A model generated the notes under the pieces. That model had not been told where the DNA came from, did not search any database, and worked only from the letters and a program-made list of their open reading frames with translations. A stretch of 64,000 nt of DNA from the NCBI RefSeq assembly GCF_003703395.1, contig NZ_RDQN01000001.1, positions 496,001-560,000 of the forward strand. Direction: 5' to 3'. The stretch comes from Pseudoxanthomonas spadix (lineage in GTDB: Bacteria; Pseudomonadota; Gammaproteobacteria; Xanthomonadales; Xanthomonadaceae). The translations under genes were made by a program, and so were the position numbers. The stretch's first letter is position 1. Each line of letters starts with the position of its first letter. Of the stretch, positions 20,406 to 28,975 are shown one piece after another.

Positions 20406-20599
20406 TTACACAATTTCGCCGATCGGATCGGGCCAGTGGGTGACTTCGACGGTCACGTGCACCAATTCCTCGTGCACGCGCAAGGCTTGCCGAAAGAACT
20501 GGGCATCCGCCCGCGCCGTCGTCACCAGACTCACCACGCAAGCGTACTTGCCACGCCCTACGCGCCAGACGTGCAGATCGGTGAGCCGCATCGCACACT
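20406..20599 (-). pseudogene. C-terminal remnant of a DmeF-type cation efflux gene
   Basis: Directly after the czcD stop codon, in another frame, the minus strand encodes about 60 residues with RLTDLHVWRVGRGKYACVV and HEELVHVTVEV, followed by a stop. This is the cytoplasmic C-terminal domain of DmeF-like cation diffusion facilitators (Co/Ni export). The membrane part, about 250 residues, is missing, so the gene is a 5'-deleted remnant at the downstream end of the metal operon. Confidence 0.7.
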
Positions 20600-21499
20600 T
20601 CACGCATGACCGTGTTCGTCCCCGCACGGCATCAGTTCCACCTGCAGCGTGGCATGGTGAACGTTGAACTGCTCCTCCAATGTCGAGGCCAATGCGCGTC
20701 GCATTTGTTCGGCGTCCACGCCGCTGTCCTGCAGCACCACATGGGCGGTGAGGACCGGTTGCTGCGACCCCAGCGCCCACACGTGCAAGTCATGGACTTC
20801 GCGCACACCGGGATGGGACAGCAGCATGGTGCGGATCGCCTCCAACTCCATCCCCGCCGGCACACCTTGCATCAAGACGTTGCCTGCCTGACGCAACAGA
20901 GTCCAGGTGCGCGGCAGCACCCACAGGCCGATCAGCACGGCGATGATCGGGTCGGCGATCGTCCAACCAGTGAACTGTATGATAAGTGCGCCGATGATCA
21001 CGCCCACCGAGCCCAACATGTCGCTCCAGACTTCCAGGTAGGCGCCGCGCACGTTCAAGCTGGTGCCGCTGCCGGCCTTGAGCAGGCGCATCGAGATCAA
21101 GTTCACCACCAACCCGATGGTGGCGATCACCAGCATGCCGCTGGAGGACACTTCTGGCGGTTGCCGGAAGCGGCCCGCCGCTTCCCACAGGATGTAGCCG
21201 GCCACGACGAACAGCAGGCCGCCGTTGATCATCGCGCCGATGGCCTCCATGCGCGCATAGCCATAAGTGCGCTTGGCATCGGCTGGACGCCGGCTGAGCC
21301 GCACGGCGAACAGCGAAATGGCCAGCGCGAACACGTCGGTCATCATATGCGCTGCGTCAGACAACAGCGCCAGGCTGTTGGTCAGCAGGCCGCCGACGAC
21401 TTCGGCGATCAGGAAGGCCGACGTGAGCCCGAATGCCCACCACAGCGGTTTTTCGTGCTTGATCTCGCTGATGCCGTGATCGTGACCTGCGCCCATCAC
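20600..21499 (-). CDS. czcD: CzcD-type cation diffusion facilitator
   Basis: A 299-residue inner-membrane Zn/Cd/Co-proton antiporter with six hydrophobic segments. Histidines cluster at both ends (GAGHDHG, CGDEHGHA). The second membrane segment has SDAAHMMTD (HxxxD); the fifth has YLEVWSDMLGSVG, with Glu where many Zn transporters have His. The C-terminal domain includes VREVHDLHVWALGSQQPVL. The start overlaps the stop of the P-II-like gene upstream by ATGA. Last intact gene of the island operon. Confidence 0.93.
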   Translation of the reverse strand: MMGAGHDHGISEIKHEKPLWWAFGLTSAFLIAEVVGGLLTNSLALLSDAAHMMTDVFALAISLFAVRLSRRPADAKRTYGYARMEAIGAMINGGLLFVVAGYILWEAAGRFRQPPEVSSSGMLVIATIGLVVNLISMRLLKAGSGTSLNVRGAYLEVWSDMLGSVGVIIGALIIQFTGWTIADPIIAVLIGLWVLPRTWTLLRQAGNVLMQGVPAGMELEAIRTMLLSHPGVREVHDLHVWALGSQQPVLTAHVVLQDSGVDAEQMRRALASTLEEQFNVHHATLQVELMPCGDEHGHA

Positions 21500-21819
21500 C
21501 GTTCTCCTGTAACGGTTTGACTCACACGCCAGGCCTGGTCCACCGGATGGACGAAGATCACCCCGGAGGGAAGAGCGCCGACGTGTCCTTTATCTCGAAT
21601 CAGCGCGACAACCTGCTCAACACGCGTGTCTTCGCAATAGGCATCCAGGCGCACCTCCGGCTCGCCCTCTCCACCCATGTCCGCTCGAACGATGGGCGTG
21701 TCGGGTTGCACGACGCCGTGCACGCGGCTGAGCGAGAGGTGATACAAGCCTGCCTGATCAAGGGCACGCACAACGGGCCCGGCGTGGGAAGGGTGAACGA
21801 AGGCGACGATCAGTTTCAT
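21496..21819 (-). CDS. P-II-like small regulatory protein (copy 2)
   Basis: A 107-residue protein with the ferredoxin-like P-II fold pattern: MKLIVAFVHPSHAGPVVRAL (strand 1, helix 1), SRVHGVV, EVRLDAYCEDTRVEQVVALI and GVIFVHPVDQAWRV. The uridylylation tyrosine context of GlnB is absent and the T-loop region is short. Such P-II-like proteins recur next to HME-RND metal pumps; a role in sensing metal or a nucleotide and modulating the pump is inference. Ribosome site GAGG seven bases upstream; coupled to czcD by ATGA. Confidence 0.8.
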   Translation of the reverse strand: MKLIVAFVHPSHAGPVVRALDQAGLYHLSLSRVHGVVQPDTPIVRADMGGEGEPEVRLDAYCEDTRVEQVVALIRDKGHVGALPSGVIFVHPVDQAWRVSQTVTGER

Positions 21820-21846
21820 GGTGACCTCACTTCATTGCTTGCAGGT

Positions 21847-22167
21847 TCATGGGGTGTCGTTGATGGGTATCGACTGTTTAAGGGTGCTGACATAGATCCA
21901 GCCCGCATCCGTATGACCGGTACGTCCCACTTGGCGAAATATCTCGACGGCCTTGGCGACCTCGCTGTCCTCGCAGAACAGTTCCATCTGCACTTCGTTG
22001 ATGACTTTGTCGCCCAACTCGACCGAGTACTGCTGCTCACGCGAACTTAGTGCCCGCAACAGATCCTTCACGTCGAACAGGCTCAGTCGCTGGAAGCCTG
22101 CGGCTTCCAGCGCGTGGATCAGGTCAGAGACCCGGTTGCGATGCACAAACGCCTTGATCTGTTTCAT
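21847..22167 (-). CDS. P-II-like small regulatory protein (copy 1)
   Basis: A 106-residue protein distantly similar to the next gene downstream: MKQIKAFVHRNRVSDLIHAL, FDVKDLLRALSSREQQYSVEL, VQMELFCEDSEVAKAVEIFR and DAGWIYVSTLKQ. The LFCEDSEV and AYCEDTRV segments of the two copies align, so both carry a Cys-Glu-Asp motif after strand 2. The start at 22167 overlaps the czcA stop by ATGA, implying stoichiometric co-synthesis with the pump. Function in metal handling is inferred from position only. Confidence 0.8.
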   Translation of the reverse strand: MKQIKAFVHRNRVSDLIHALEAAGFQRLSLFDVKDLLRALSSREQQYSVELGDKVINEVQMELFCEDSEVAKAVEIFRQVGRTGHTDAGWIYVSTLKQSIPINDTP

Positions 22168-25100
22168 GGAGTGGTTTCCTGTGCTTTGCGCTCGGCGCGG
22201 TTTTCCAACCATTCGTACAAGACGGGCAACAAGATCAGCGTCAGGAACGTCGAACTGATCAGGCCGCCCACGACCACCGTCGCCAACGGGCGCTGGGTCT
22301 CGGCGCCGACGCCGCTCGACAGCAACATCGGCACCAGGCCCAGGATCGCCACGCTCGCGGTCATCAGCACCGGCCGCAGACGCAACGCAGTGCCTTGGAT
22401 CACGGCTTCGCGTACCGATCGTCCCTTGTCGCGCAGCTCGTTGAGGAAGCTCACCAGCACGATGCCGTTGAGCATCGCCACGCCGAACACCGCGATGAAG
22501 CCGATCGCCGAGGGCACCGAGAGGTATTGGCCGGTGACGAACAACGCGAGCAAGCCGCCGATGGTGGCGAACGGCACGTTGGCCAGGATCAGTGCCGCGT
22601 ACTTGATTGAGTTGAATGCGGTGTAGAGCAACACGAAGATGAAGAAGATCGTGATCGGCACGATCAACGCCAGCTTCGCCAAGGCGCGCTGCTGGTTCTC
22701 AAACGCGCCGCCCCACTCGATCCAATAGCCCGCCGGCAGCATCACCTGCTGCTTGATCGCGGCGTTGGCTTCCTTCACGAAGCTGTCAACATCGCGGCCG
22801 CGTACGTCCATCTGGATCACGGCATAGCGTTGCAACTGCTCGCGGCGGACGAACGAGTAGCCTTCGGCCACGCTCACCTCGGCGACTTCAGACAACGGCA
22901 CCAACGCGCCGGTGGCGGTGCGTAGCGGAATTTCGCGCAACTTCTCGACCGAATCGCGAGTCGCCTCGCTCAACCGCACCGCGATGTCGAACCGCTTGAC
23001 CCCGTCCAACAGCACGCTGACCGGCTCACCGCCCAGACCGTTGCGCACGATGGTCAACACCTCTTCGGCATTCATACCGTGGCGGGCCAACTCATCGCGG
23101 TTGACCTGGATGCGGATCTGCGGCTTGCCGACGTTGGCCTCCAGCGATAGATCGGCCACCCCTTGCACCTTGCCGAGCACGCCCTTGAGCTGGCCACTGA
23201 TGCGATCCAGTTCCTCCAGGTCTTCGCCGTAGAGCTTGAGTGCCAAGGTCGCACGAACGCCGGAGATCAGCTCTTCCACACGCATCTGGATCGGCTGGGT
23301 GTAGCCGGGCACCACGTTGGGCACCACCTTCTCCAGCATCTCTTGCATCGCCTCTTCGAGCTGCTTGATGTTACGGCCCGAGGTCCATTCGTCCTCGGGC
23401 TTGAGGGCGGTGTAGATCTCCATGTAATTGACGTCGGCGGTCTCGCCCTTTTCAGCGCGTCCGATCATCGCCAGCGTGGTCTCGACTTCGGGAAACTGCT
23501 TGAAGGCCGCGGCGATGGTGTTGCTGGTCTTGATCGATTCGTTGAGCGAGGTTGACGGGATGCCCGTCACGCGCCACATGATCGAACCTTCCTGCAGCTG
23601 CGGCATGAACTCCTTGCCCAGGAACGGGAACAGCGCCAGGCTCGCCACCAAAGCGACGACGGCGCTGATGACGACTACGCGCTTGTTGGCCAGCGCCTTG
23701 TCCAGCAACGGCCGGTACCCGCGCTTGATTCGGGCCACCAGCCAGGTATCGCGTTCCGGCTTGGGCTTGAGGATCATCGAGGCCAGCACCGGGATCAGGG
23801 TCAGGCTCAGAATCAACGAGCCCGCCATCGCGAAGGCGATGTTGAAGGCCATCGGTTTGAACATCTTGCCTTCTAGGCCCTCCAGCGCGAACAGCGGCAG
23901 GAACACCACGATGATGATGCCGATCGCAAACGTAATCGGGTTCGCCACTTCCTTGGCCGCCGCCAGCACCGCCGAGGTCCTGTCGACTTTCTCGCCGTGT
24001 TCGAGACGTTCGGCCATGATCCGGAACGCGTTCTCCACCATCACCACCGCGCCATCGACCATCATGCCGATCCCGATCGCCAGACCGGCCAGCGACATCA
24101 GATTGGCCGAGAGGCCCGCTTGGCCCATGCCGATGAAGGCGATCAGCATTGCCAGCGGCAAGGTCACGATCACCACCAGCGCGGAGCGAAACTCACCCAG
24201 GAACAGGAACAGGATGATCGCGACGAGCAAGGAGCCTTCGATCAACGCCCTCGTTGCCGTCCCCACCGCCTTGTTGACCAGGTCGGTGCGTTCGTAGATC
24301 GGCTTGAGCACCATCGTCTTGGGCAGTGCGTCACGCACGACATCGAGCTTGCCCTTGACCGCCTCGACCACGTCCTTGGCGTTCTCGCCGATACGCGCCA
24401 GGGCCATGCCCAACACCACTTCCTGACCATCGCGGGTCACCGCGCCAAAGCGCGGCGCCGGGGCCTCCACCACCGTGGCCACATCGCGCAGGTAGACCGG
24501 TACGCCGTGCTCGGCTTTCAGCACGATCGCGCCGATGTCCTGCGTCGATTTCAGCAAACCCAAGCCGCGGACCAGGAACTGCTCGCGGCCCACGTCCATG
24601 ACATTGCCGCCGACTTGACCGTTGTTCGCCGGGATCGCATTGATGACATCGCCAAACCCCATGCCGCGGGCATAGAGGCGCTGCGGATCGATCTGAACCT
24701 GGAACTCGCGTTCGCCGCCGCCCCAGGAGGTGACATCATCGACACCGGGTGCAGTGCGCAGGATCAAGCGCACCGTCCACTCCTGCCAGGTACGCAGATC
24801 CATGTCGGTGACCTGGTCCTTGCTCACGCCAGGCGCGCGTTCGACCGTGTACCAGAACACCTGACCCAGACCCGAGGTGTTCGGGCCCATGCTGGGCTTG
24901 CCGTAGCCTTCGGGCAGGCGGTCGCCGATCTCCTGCAACCGCTCGTTGACCAGCTGACGGGCGAAATAGATGTCCATGTCGTCCTCGAAATAGACGGCGA
25001 CATAGGACAGCCCGAACAGACTGACCGAGCGAATTTCCTGCACCTTCGGCAGCCCGGCCAGCGCCGATTCGACCGGCGTGGTGAGCAGTTGCTCCACGTC

Positions 25101-25277
25101 CTCGGCGGCCAGACCCGGCGATTCGGTGTAGATGTTGACCTGTACCGGCGTCACGTCGGGGAAGGCATCGATCGGTACATTGCGCACCGCACTGATGCCC
25201 AGAAATGCCACCACGGCGAAGATGATCAGCACCAGGAACTTGTAGCGCAGGGAGAGTTCGACCAGGCGATTCAGCAT
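22164..25277 (-). CDS. czcA: HME-RND heavy-metal efflux pump, inner-membrane subunit
   Basis: A 1037-residue proton-driven RND antiporter that with CzcB and CzcC exports divalent metals across both membranes. The N-terminus is VELSLRYKFLVLIIFAVVAFLG, followed by NVPIDAFPDVTPVQVNIYTE. Twelve membrane segments and two large periplasmic loops are evident. The fourth segment reads GIGMMVDGAVVMVEN near residue 405: the Asp and Glu of the classic CzcA proton relay are present, but the first Asp of the DFG part is Gly, so metal range is uncertain. GGGGAG ribosome site upstream. Confidence 0.95.
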   Translation of the reverse strand: MLNRLVELSLRYKFLVLIIFAVVAFLGISAVRNVPIDAFPDVTPVQVNIYTESPGLAAEDVEQLLTTPVESALAGLPKVQEIRSVSLFGLSYVAVYFEDDMDIYFARQLVNERLQEIGDRLPEGYGKPSMGPNTSGLGQVFWYTVERAPGVSKDQVTDMDLRTWQEWTVRLILRTAPGVDDVTSWGGGEREFQVQIDPQRLYARGMGFGDVINAIPANNGQVGGNVMDVGREQFLVRGLGLLKSTQDIGAIVLKAEHGVPVYLRDVATVVEAPAPRFGAVTRDGQEVVLGMALARIGENAKDVVEAVKGKLDVVRDALPKTMVLKPIYERTDLVNKAVGTATRALIEGSLLVAIILFLFLGEFRSALVVIVTLPLAMLIAFIGMGQAGLSANLMSLAGLAIGIGMMVDGAVVMVENAFRIMAERLEHGEKVDRTSAVLAAAKEVANPITFAIGIIIVVFLPLFALEGLEGKMFKPMAFNIAFAMAGSLILSLTLIPVLASMILKPKPERDTWLVARIKRGYRPLLDKALANKRVVVISAVVALVASLALFPFLGKEFMPQLQEGSIMWRVTGIPSTSLNESIKTSNTIAAAFKQFPEVETTLAMIGRAEKGETADVNYMEIYTALKPEDEWTSGRNIKQLEEAMQEMLEKVVPNVVPGYTQPIQMRVEELISGVRATLALKLYGEDLEELDRISGQLKGVLGKVQGVADLSLEANVGKPQIRIQVNRDELARHGMNAEEVLTIVRNGLGGEPVSVLLDGVKRFDIAVRLSEATRDSVEKLREIPLRTATGALVPLSEVAEVSVAEGYSFVRREQLQRYAVIQMDVRGRDVDSFVKEANAAIKQQVMLPAGYWIEWGGAFENQQRALAKLALIVPITIFFIFVLLYTAFNSIKYAALILANVPFATIGGLLALFVTGQYLSVPSAIGFIAVFGVAMLNGIVLVSFLNELRDKGRSVREAVIQGTALRLRPVLMTASVAILGLVPMLLSSGVGAETQRPLATVVVGGLISSTFLTLILLPVLYEWLENRAERKAQETTP

Positions 25278-25307
25278 GGCGCATCTCCCCGCCGCACAAG
25301 GAGAAGA

Positions 25308-26534
25308 TCAATGACCATGACCTTCTCCCAGTTGCGCCTTGAGCATCTGCGACTTCACCGCGAAAGCGCCGGCCACCACCACGGTGTCGCCGGCCTTGAG
25401 ACCCTCGCGGATCACCGTGCTATCACCGATCACTTCACCGGCACGGACTGGCACCGGTTCCAGCGCGCCGGCCGCGTTGCGACGGAACACCACGGTTTCG
25501 CCTTCGAGTTGCATCAATGCGTCGGTCGGCACGGCTAATTGCGTTGCCGCTTTGTTGTCGGTGTTGGCCGCGGACGCCGCCTCGAAATACACCTCGACGA
25601 AATCACCGCCATGCAGGCGATCGCCCGGGTTGGATACTTCAAGCCGGACCGACGCGGTGCGGGTGGCGTCGGAAGTGCGGTGCGCGCTGCGCATCACCTT
25701 GCCGGCGATGCGCTCGCCACTGACTACGACGGTCGCGGGACTGCCGGCCTGGATTCGCGACACCGTGCCGGAGGGCAACGTGGCGTCCACCCACACCGTC
25801 GACTCATCGACCAGACGGAACAAGGCCTTGCCCGGCTCGATGCGTTCGCCCACGACAAACTCGTCTTCGGTGATGCGCCCGGCATGGGGCGCGGCCAGGG
25901 TGAACTGGCCGTTGACCCCGCCGCTCGCAGTCCCCGGCAAACCATAGGCCTGCGCCCTGGCGCGAGCACGATCAACCGCGACCTTGGCCTCGGTGATGCG
26001 GCGACCGGCGACGGCCTCACGGCCCAACGCCGAGACGCGCCGCCATTCCTGTTCGGCGATGCGCAGCTCGGCTTGTGCGTCGGACACCTCGACGCTCGCC
26101 AGCGTGACCAGCGGCGCGCCGGCGCGTACTTCATCACCGAGCTTGGCGTGGCGACGGACCACGAGGGCTTCGACGCGGGGCGTGATCAGCGTAGTCCCGT
26201 AAGCGCTGTCGACCACTTCGCCTGGGGCGCGCAGTTCCTCGCTAAGCGTGGATGGTTGCAAGGTCTGCAACTGGATGCCGGCTGCCTTGAGCGCGGCCTC
26301 ATCCATTTTTACAGGCTCGGCGGCTTCGCCTTCCTCACCTTCGGCATGGTCTTCGCCGCCTTCGGCATGGTCGGCTTCCCCCGACTCGGCGTGATCGGCC
26401 TCGGCCGATTCGGCCCCGGGTTCCTTCACGGATTCGGCATCAGGTGACTTGGAGCAACCCGCTATCGCCAACAGCAGCGCCGCGGTGAGCGGCAAGGTCA
26501 TCAATCGGAACACGGTCATCGGAATGGTTCTCAT
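25308..26534 (-). CDS. czcB: Periplasmic adaptor of the metal efflux pump
   Basis: A 408-residue membrane-fusion lipoprotein. A signal peptide ends in the lipobox LAIAGC, followed by a strongly acidic, histidine-containing region (residues 30-85, with four DHA/EDHAEG-like units) suited to metal binding. Then come the hairpin and lipoyl halves (GTTLITPRVEALVVRRHAKL, GRITEDEFVVGERIEPGKAL) and a C-terminus ending GEGHGH. The start overlaps the czcC stop by ATGA. It bridges CzcA and CzcC. Confidence 0.93.
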   Translation of the reverse strand: MRTIPMTVFRLMTLPLTAALLLAIAGCSKSPDAESVKEPGAESAEADHAESGEADHAEGGEDHAEGEEGEAAEPVKMDEAALKAAGIQLQTLQPSTLSEELRAPGEVVDSAYGTTLITPRVEALVVRRHAKLGDEVRAGAPLVTLASVEVSDAQAELRIAEQEWRRVSALGREAVAGRRITEAKVAVDRARARAQAYGLPGTASGGVNGQFTLAAPHAGRITEDEFVVGERIEPGKALFRLVDESTVWVDATLPSGTVSRIQAGSPATVVVSGERIAGKVMRSAHRTSDATRTASVRLEVSNPGDRLHGGDFVEVYFEAASAANTDNKAATQLAVPTDALMQLEGETVVFRRNAAGALEPVPVRAGEVIGDSTVIREGLKAGDTVVVAGAFAVKSQMLKAQLGEGHGH

Positions 26535-27805
26535 GGGGTGCCCTCCAGACCGGCCCAGCGTTCGAGCTGACCGGTGGCGGCAAGATAGTCGGCGTAATTG
26601 CGCCACAGGCGGGCTTCGAGTTCGGCGCCGGCCAGTTGCGTGTCGAGGGTCTGCTTGAGCTGCAACAGGTAATCGGCGGTCGACACTTCGCCTTCGCGCC
26701 ACAGGCGTTCGAGCAAGTTCGCGCGGCGCTCCACGTCGGTACCGCGGCTGGCCTGCCAGTGCGACCAGGCAGATTGCGACGCGGCGTAGCTGTCGATGGC
26801 GCGGCGGCGGTCGGCGTCGAGTTCGATGCGGATGCGTTCGGCTTCAGCCGCAGCGACATCGGCATCGGCTTGCGCCGCCACGACTTCGGCACGGTAAGAA
26901 TTGCGCACGAACAACGGGATACTCAGCGACACGCCCACGACGTTGTCCTGGACATTGCCGTAGTCGATGCGTCCACCGCGCACGCCGACAGTGGGATCGG
27001 CCACCCGGTTGCGGCGGGCTACGGTAACCTCGCGCTCGGCGGCAAGCGCAGCGGCTTGCGCCGCCTGCCAATCTGGCAGCTGCTCGATACCGGTCGTTGG
27101 AGCGATGGGCGGCGGTAACGTATTGGTGGGCAGCGTCAAGCTTGTTAGGAGTTCCGGCGATCCGCCCACCGCACGAAACCGGGCTTCGGCTTCGGCGCGT
27201 TCGGCGATCAACTGCGATTGTTCGGCCTGCGCTTCATCGCGGGCCAACAGCGCGAGGTCGCGTTCCAGTCCTGAGATGTCATCGGCCTTGAACTGTTTCT
27301 CGGCCAAGCCGGCAAAACGCGTCACCAGCGTCATGCGCCGTTCGCCGGTACTCACGCGCTGTTGCGCCGTTTGCAACTCGGCCCAGGCGGCAAACCAGTG
27401 CTTGGCGAAATTGCGGCGCCGCAGCCTGGCCTCGGCGGTGGCCTGATCGACCCGTGCGGACGCCGCATCACGGCGCACGCGCCGCTTACCGCTCAAGTCG
27501 AGCGTGAGGTTGAGGCCGGCAGTGGCGGTCCGGTCCGGGCCTTCATCCTCGCCGGCCAGTTCAAGTTCGGGGTTATAGAGCGGCTGCCCCGCGGCGCTCA
27601 GTCGTGCGCGGGCGGCGGCCAACTGGGCTTCGGTGGCCCGGTAAGACGGGTGTTGCTGCCAGGCGGCTTGCAATGCTTGACGGACGGGCGGCGGGGCAAG
27701 GGCCGCGTCAGCAGCCCAAGCGGTCGCCAACCAAGGGCCGACTGCCAGCAAGACAACAGCCACGCGCACGACGAAGCGTCGTCGTGACGAAGGGGACACA
27801 GGCAT
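26531..27805 (-). CDS. czcC: Outer-membrane channel of the metal efflux pump
   Basis: A 424-residue TolC-type outer-membrane factor: signal peptide (RFVVRVAVVLLAVGPWLATAWA), then two repeats of long amphipathic helices (NPELELAGEDEGPDRTATAG; IPLFVRNSYRAEVVAAQADAD). The start at 27805 was chosen over 27844 because GAGGA lies eight bases upstream. First of the tightly coupled czcCBA genes. Confidence 0.92.
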   Translation of the reverse strand: MPVSPSSRRRFVVRVAVVLLAVGPWLATAWAADAALAPPPVRQALQAAWQQHPSYRATEAQLAAARARLSAAGQPLYNPELELAGEDEGPDRTATAGLNLTLDLSGKRRVRRDAASARVDQATAEARLRRRNFAKHWFAAWAELQTAQQRVSTGERRMTLVTRFAGLAEKQFKADDISGLERDLALLARDEAQAEQSQLIAERAEAEARFRAVGGSPELLTSLTLPTNTLPPPIAPTTGIEQLPDWQAAQAAALAAEREVTVARRNRVADPTVGVRGGRIDYGNVQDNVVGVSLSIPLFVRNSYRAEVVAAQADADVAAAEAERIRIELDADRRRAIDSYAASQSAWSHWQASRGTDVERRANLLERLWREGEVSTADYLLQLKQTLDTQLAGAELEARLWRNYADYLAATGQLERWAGLEGTP

Positions 27806-27874
27806 GAACCAATCCTCTGAATCGACAATATCCTCCGGCGCCAAGGGCGTCGCGGAGGGCTGATAAAACGTCGA

Positions 27875-28300
27875 TCAGGTGATGGGGGGGCGGAGTTCCA
27901 GAAGCGCAGGCGCGCTATGTCCGGCGTCCGGGGCGTAGCCGAATCGCGCAGGCGCCAGCGCGCTCGTCAGTGCATAGGCCGACACCGGAACGGCGGCTGC
28001 ATGGTGGCAATCGCAATGGGTGCAGGCACCAGCGTGCGGCAGTTGGCCTTCGAGCGGGTTGTTGCCGTCGTCGGTGTCGGCGAAAGCGCTCACGCTCTGC
28101 TGGGACGCTTCGGGAGTCAGCCCCAGATCGGCGAAATCGTGCTTCGCGCAGGCGGCGGCCAGACCAATCTTCATCGCGAACACCAGCAGCACCAAGACCG
28201 TCACACGCACCGAAGCGCGCAGACGGCCGAGAATGGTACCGGGCGTGGTCGCAAGCATCGGCGTATGGTACCGGCTAGCCGAGGTGTTATGAAATTGCAT
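27875..28300 (-). CDS. Small exported Cys/His-rich protein (CzcI-like)
   Basis: About 141 residues with a hydrophobic N-terminal segment (VTVLVLLVFAMKIGLAAACA) likely to be a signal peptide, then AKHDFADLG, a Cys/His cluster HAGACTHCDCHHAAAVP, and a short C-terminus. Proteins of this size and pattern stand directly upstream of czcCBA in other metal islands (CzcI) and are thought to bind metal in the periplasm. The start at 28300 is preceded by GGAGAAGG; 28348 and 28258 are alternatives. Homology to CzcI is suggested by position and the HxxxCxxCxCHH cluster, not by overall similarity. Confidence 0.7.
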   Translation of the reverse strand: MQFHNTSASRYHTPMLATTPGTILGRLRASVRVTVLVLLVFAMKIGLAAACAKHDFADLGLTPEASQQSVSAFADTDDGNNPLEGQLPHAGACTHCDCHHAAAVPVSAYALTSALAPARFGYAPDAGHSAPALLELRPPIT

Positions 28301-28357
28301 CAGGCAACGCCTTCTCCGAAGATGGATTTCGTCGAGTGGCCAAGCCATGGGATAGCC

Positions 28358-28975
28358 CTATTCGGCTGCATTGCCGCTGTCCCGCGCATCCTGCCGCGCG
28401 TCGCCGAGGATTTCCACGGCCTCCTTGATGACGTACAGGCCGATCAGGGTGCCGATGACGAAGTCCGGATAGGGCGAGCCGAGCCACAGCACCAGCACGC
28501 CGGCGAGAATCATGCCGAGGTTGGCCACGACATCGGCGCGGGTGAACAGCCAGGTCGCTCGCAAATGCACTTCGCCGGACTTCAGCGGCGCCAGTAGGCG
28601 CAGCACGTAGACGTTCACTGCAAGCGACAGCAGCGCGGTACCGATCATCCAACCACTCAGCGGCTCGGCACCGTGCAGCATGCGACGTCCCACTTCGATC
28701 AATACCCCCACACCGAGCACCAGCAGCACGCTGCCGCTCAGCCAGGCCGCATTGGCCTTGAAGCGAGCGGTACGCCCGATGGCGATCAATCCGATCGCAT
28801 AGGCCGTGGCGTCGGAGAGCATGTCCAGCGCATCGGCCAGCAGGCCGGTGGACTGTGCGATCCAGCCAGCCACACCGCCGATGACCGCCATGGCTGCATT
28901 CAGTGCTAGGGCAATCCACAACACCCGACGCTCAGCGACATTCTTAGCTTCGTGATGGCAACCGCAATCGCTCAT
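28358..28975 (-). CDS. Short CDF-family cation transporter, N-terminal CGCH motif (copy 1)
   Basis: A 205-residue protein with the six-helix membrane part of cation diffusion facilitators but no C-terminal cytoplasmic domain. It begins MSDCGCHHEAK, a probable metal ligand. Membrane segment 2 has LLADALDMLSDATAY (DxxxD) and segment 5 has LFTRADVVANLGMI (RxDxxxN instead of HxxxD). The start at 28975 overlaps the stop of the neighbouring paralogue by ATGA. Metal and direction of transport are unknown; co-transcription with FTR1 and czcCBA points to divalent metal efflux. Confidence 0.82.
   Translation of the reverse strand: MSDCGCHHEAKNVAERRVLWIALALNAAMAVIGGVAGWIAQSTGLLADALDMLSDATAYAIGLIAIGRTARFKANAAWLSGSVLLVLGVGVLIEVGRRMLHGAEPLSGWMIGTALLSLAVNVYVLRLLAPLKSGEVHLRATWLFTRADVVANLGMILAGVLVLWLGSPYPDFVIGTLIGLYVIKEAVEILGDARQDARDSGNAAE

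Noticed and set aside
19844-20413. A 189-codon minus-strand open frame between tRNA-Ala and the island
   Set aside because: No domain, it runs through the AT-rich junction and dmeF remnant boundary, and only a short hydrophobic stretch near its end looks protein-like.
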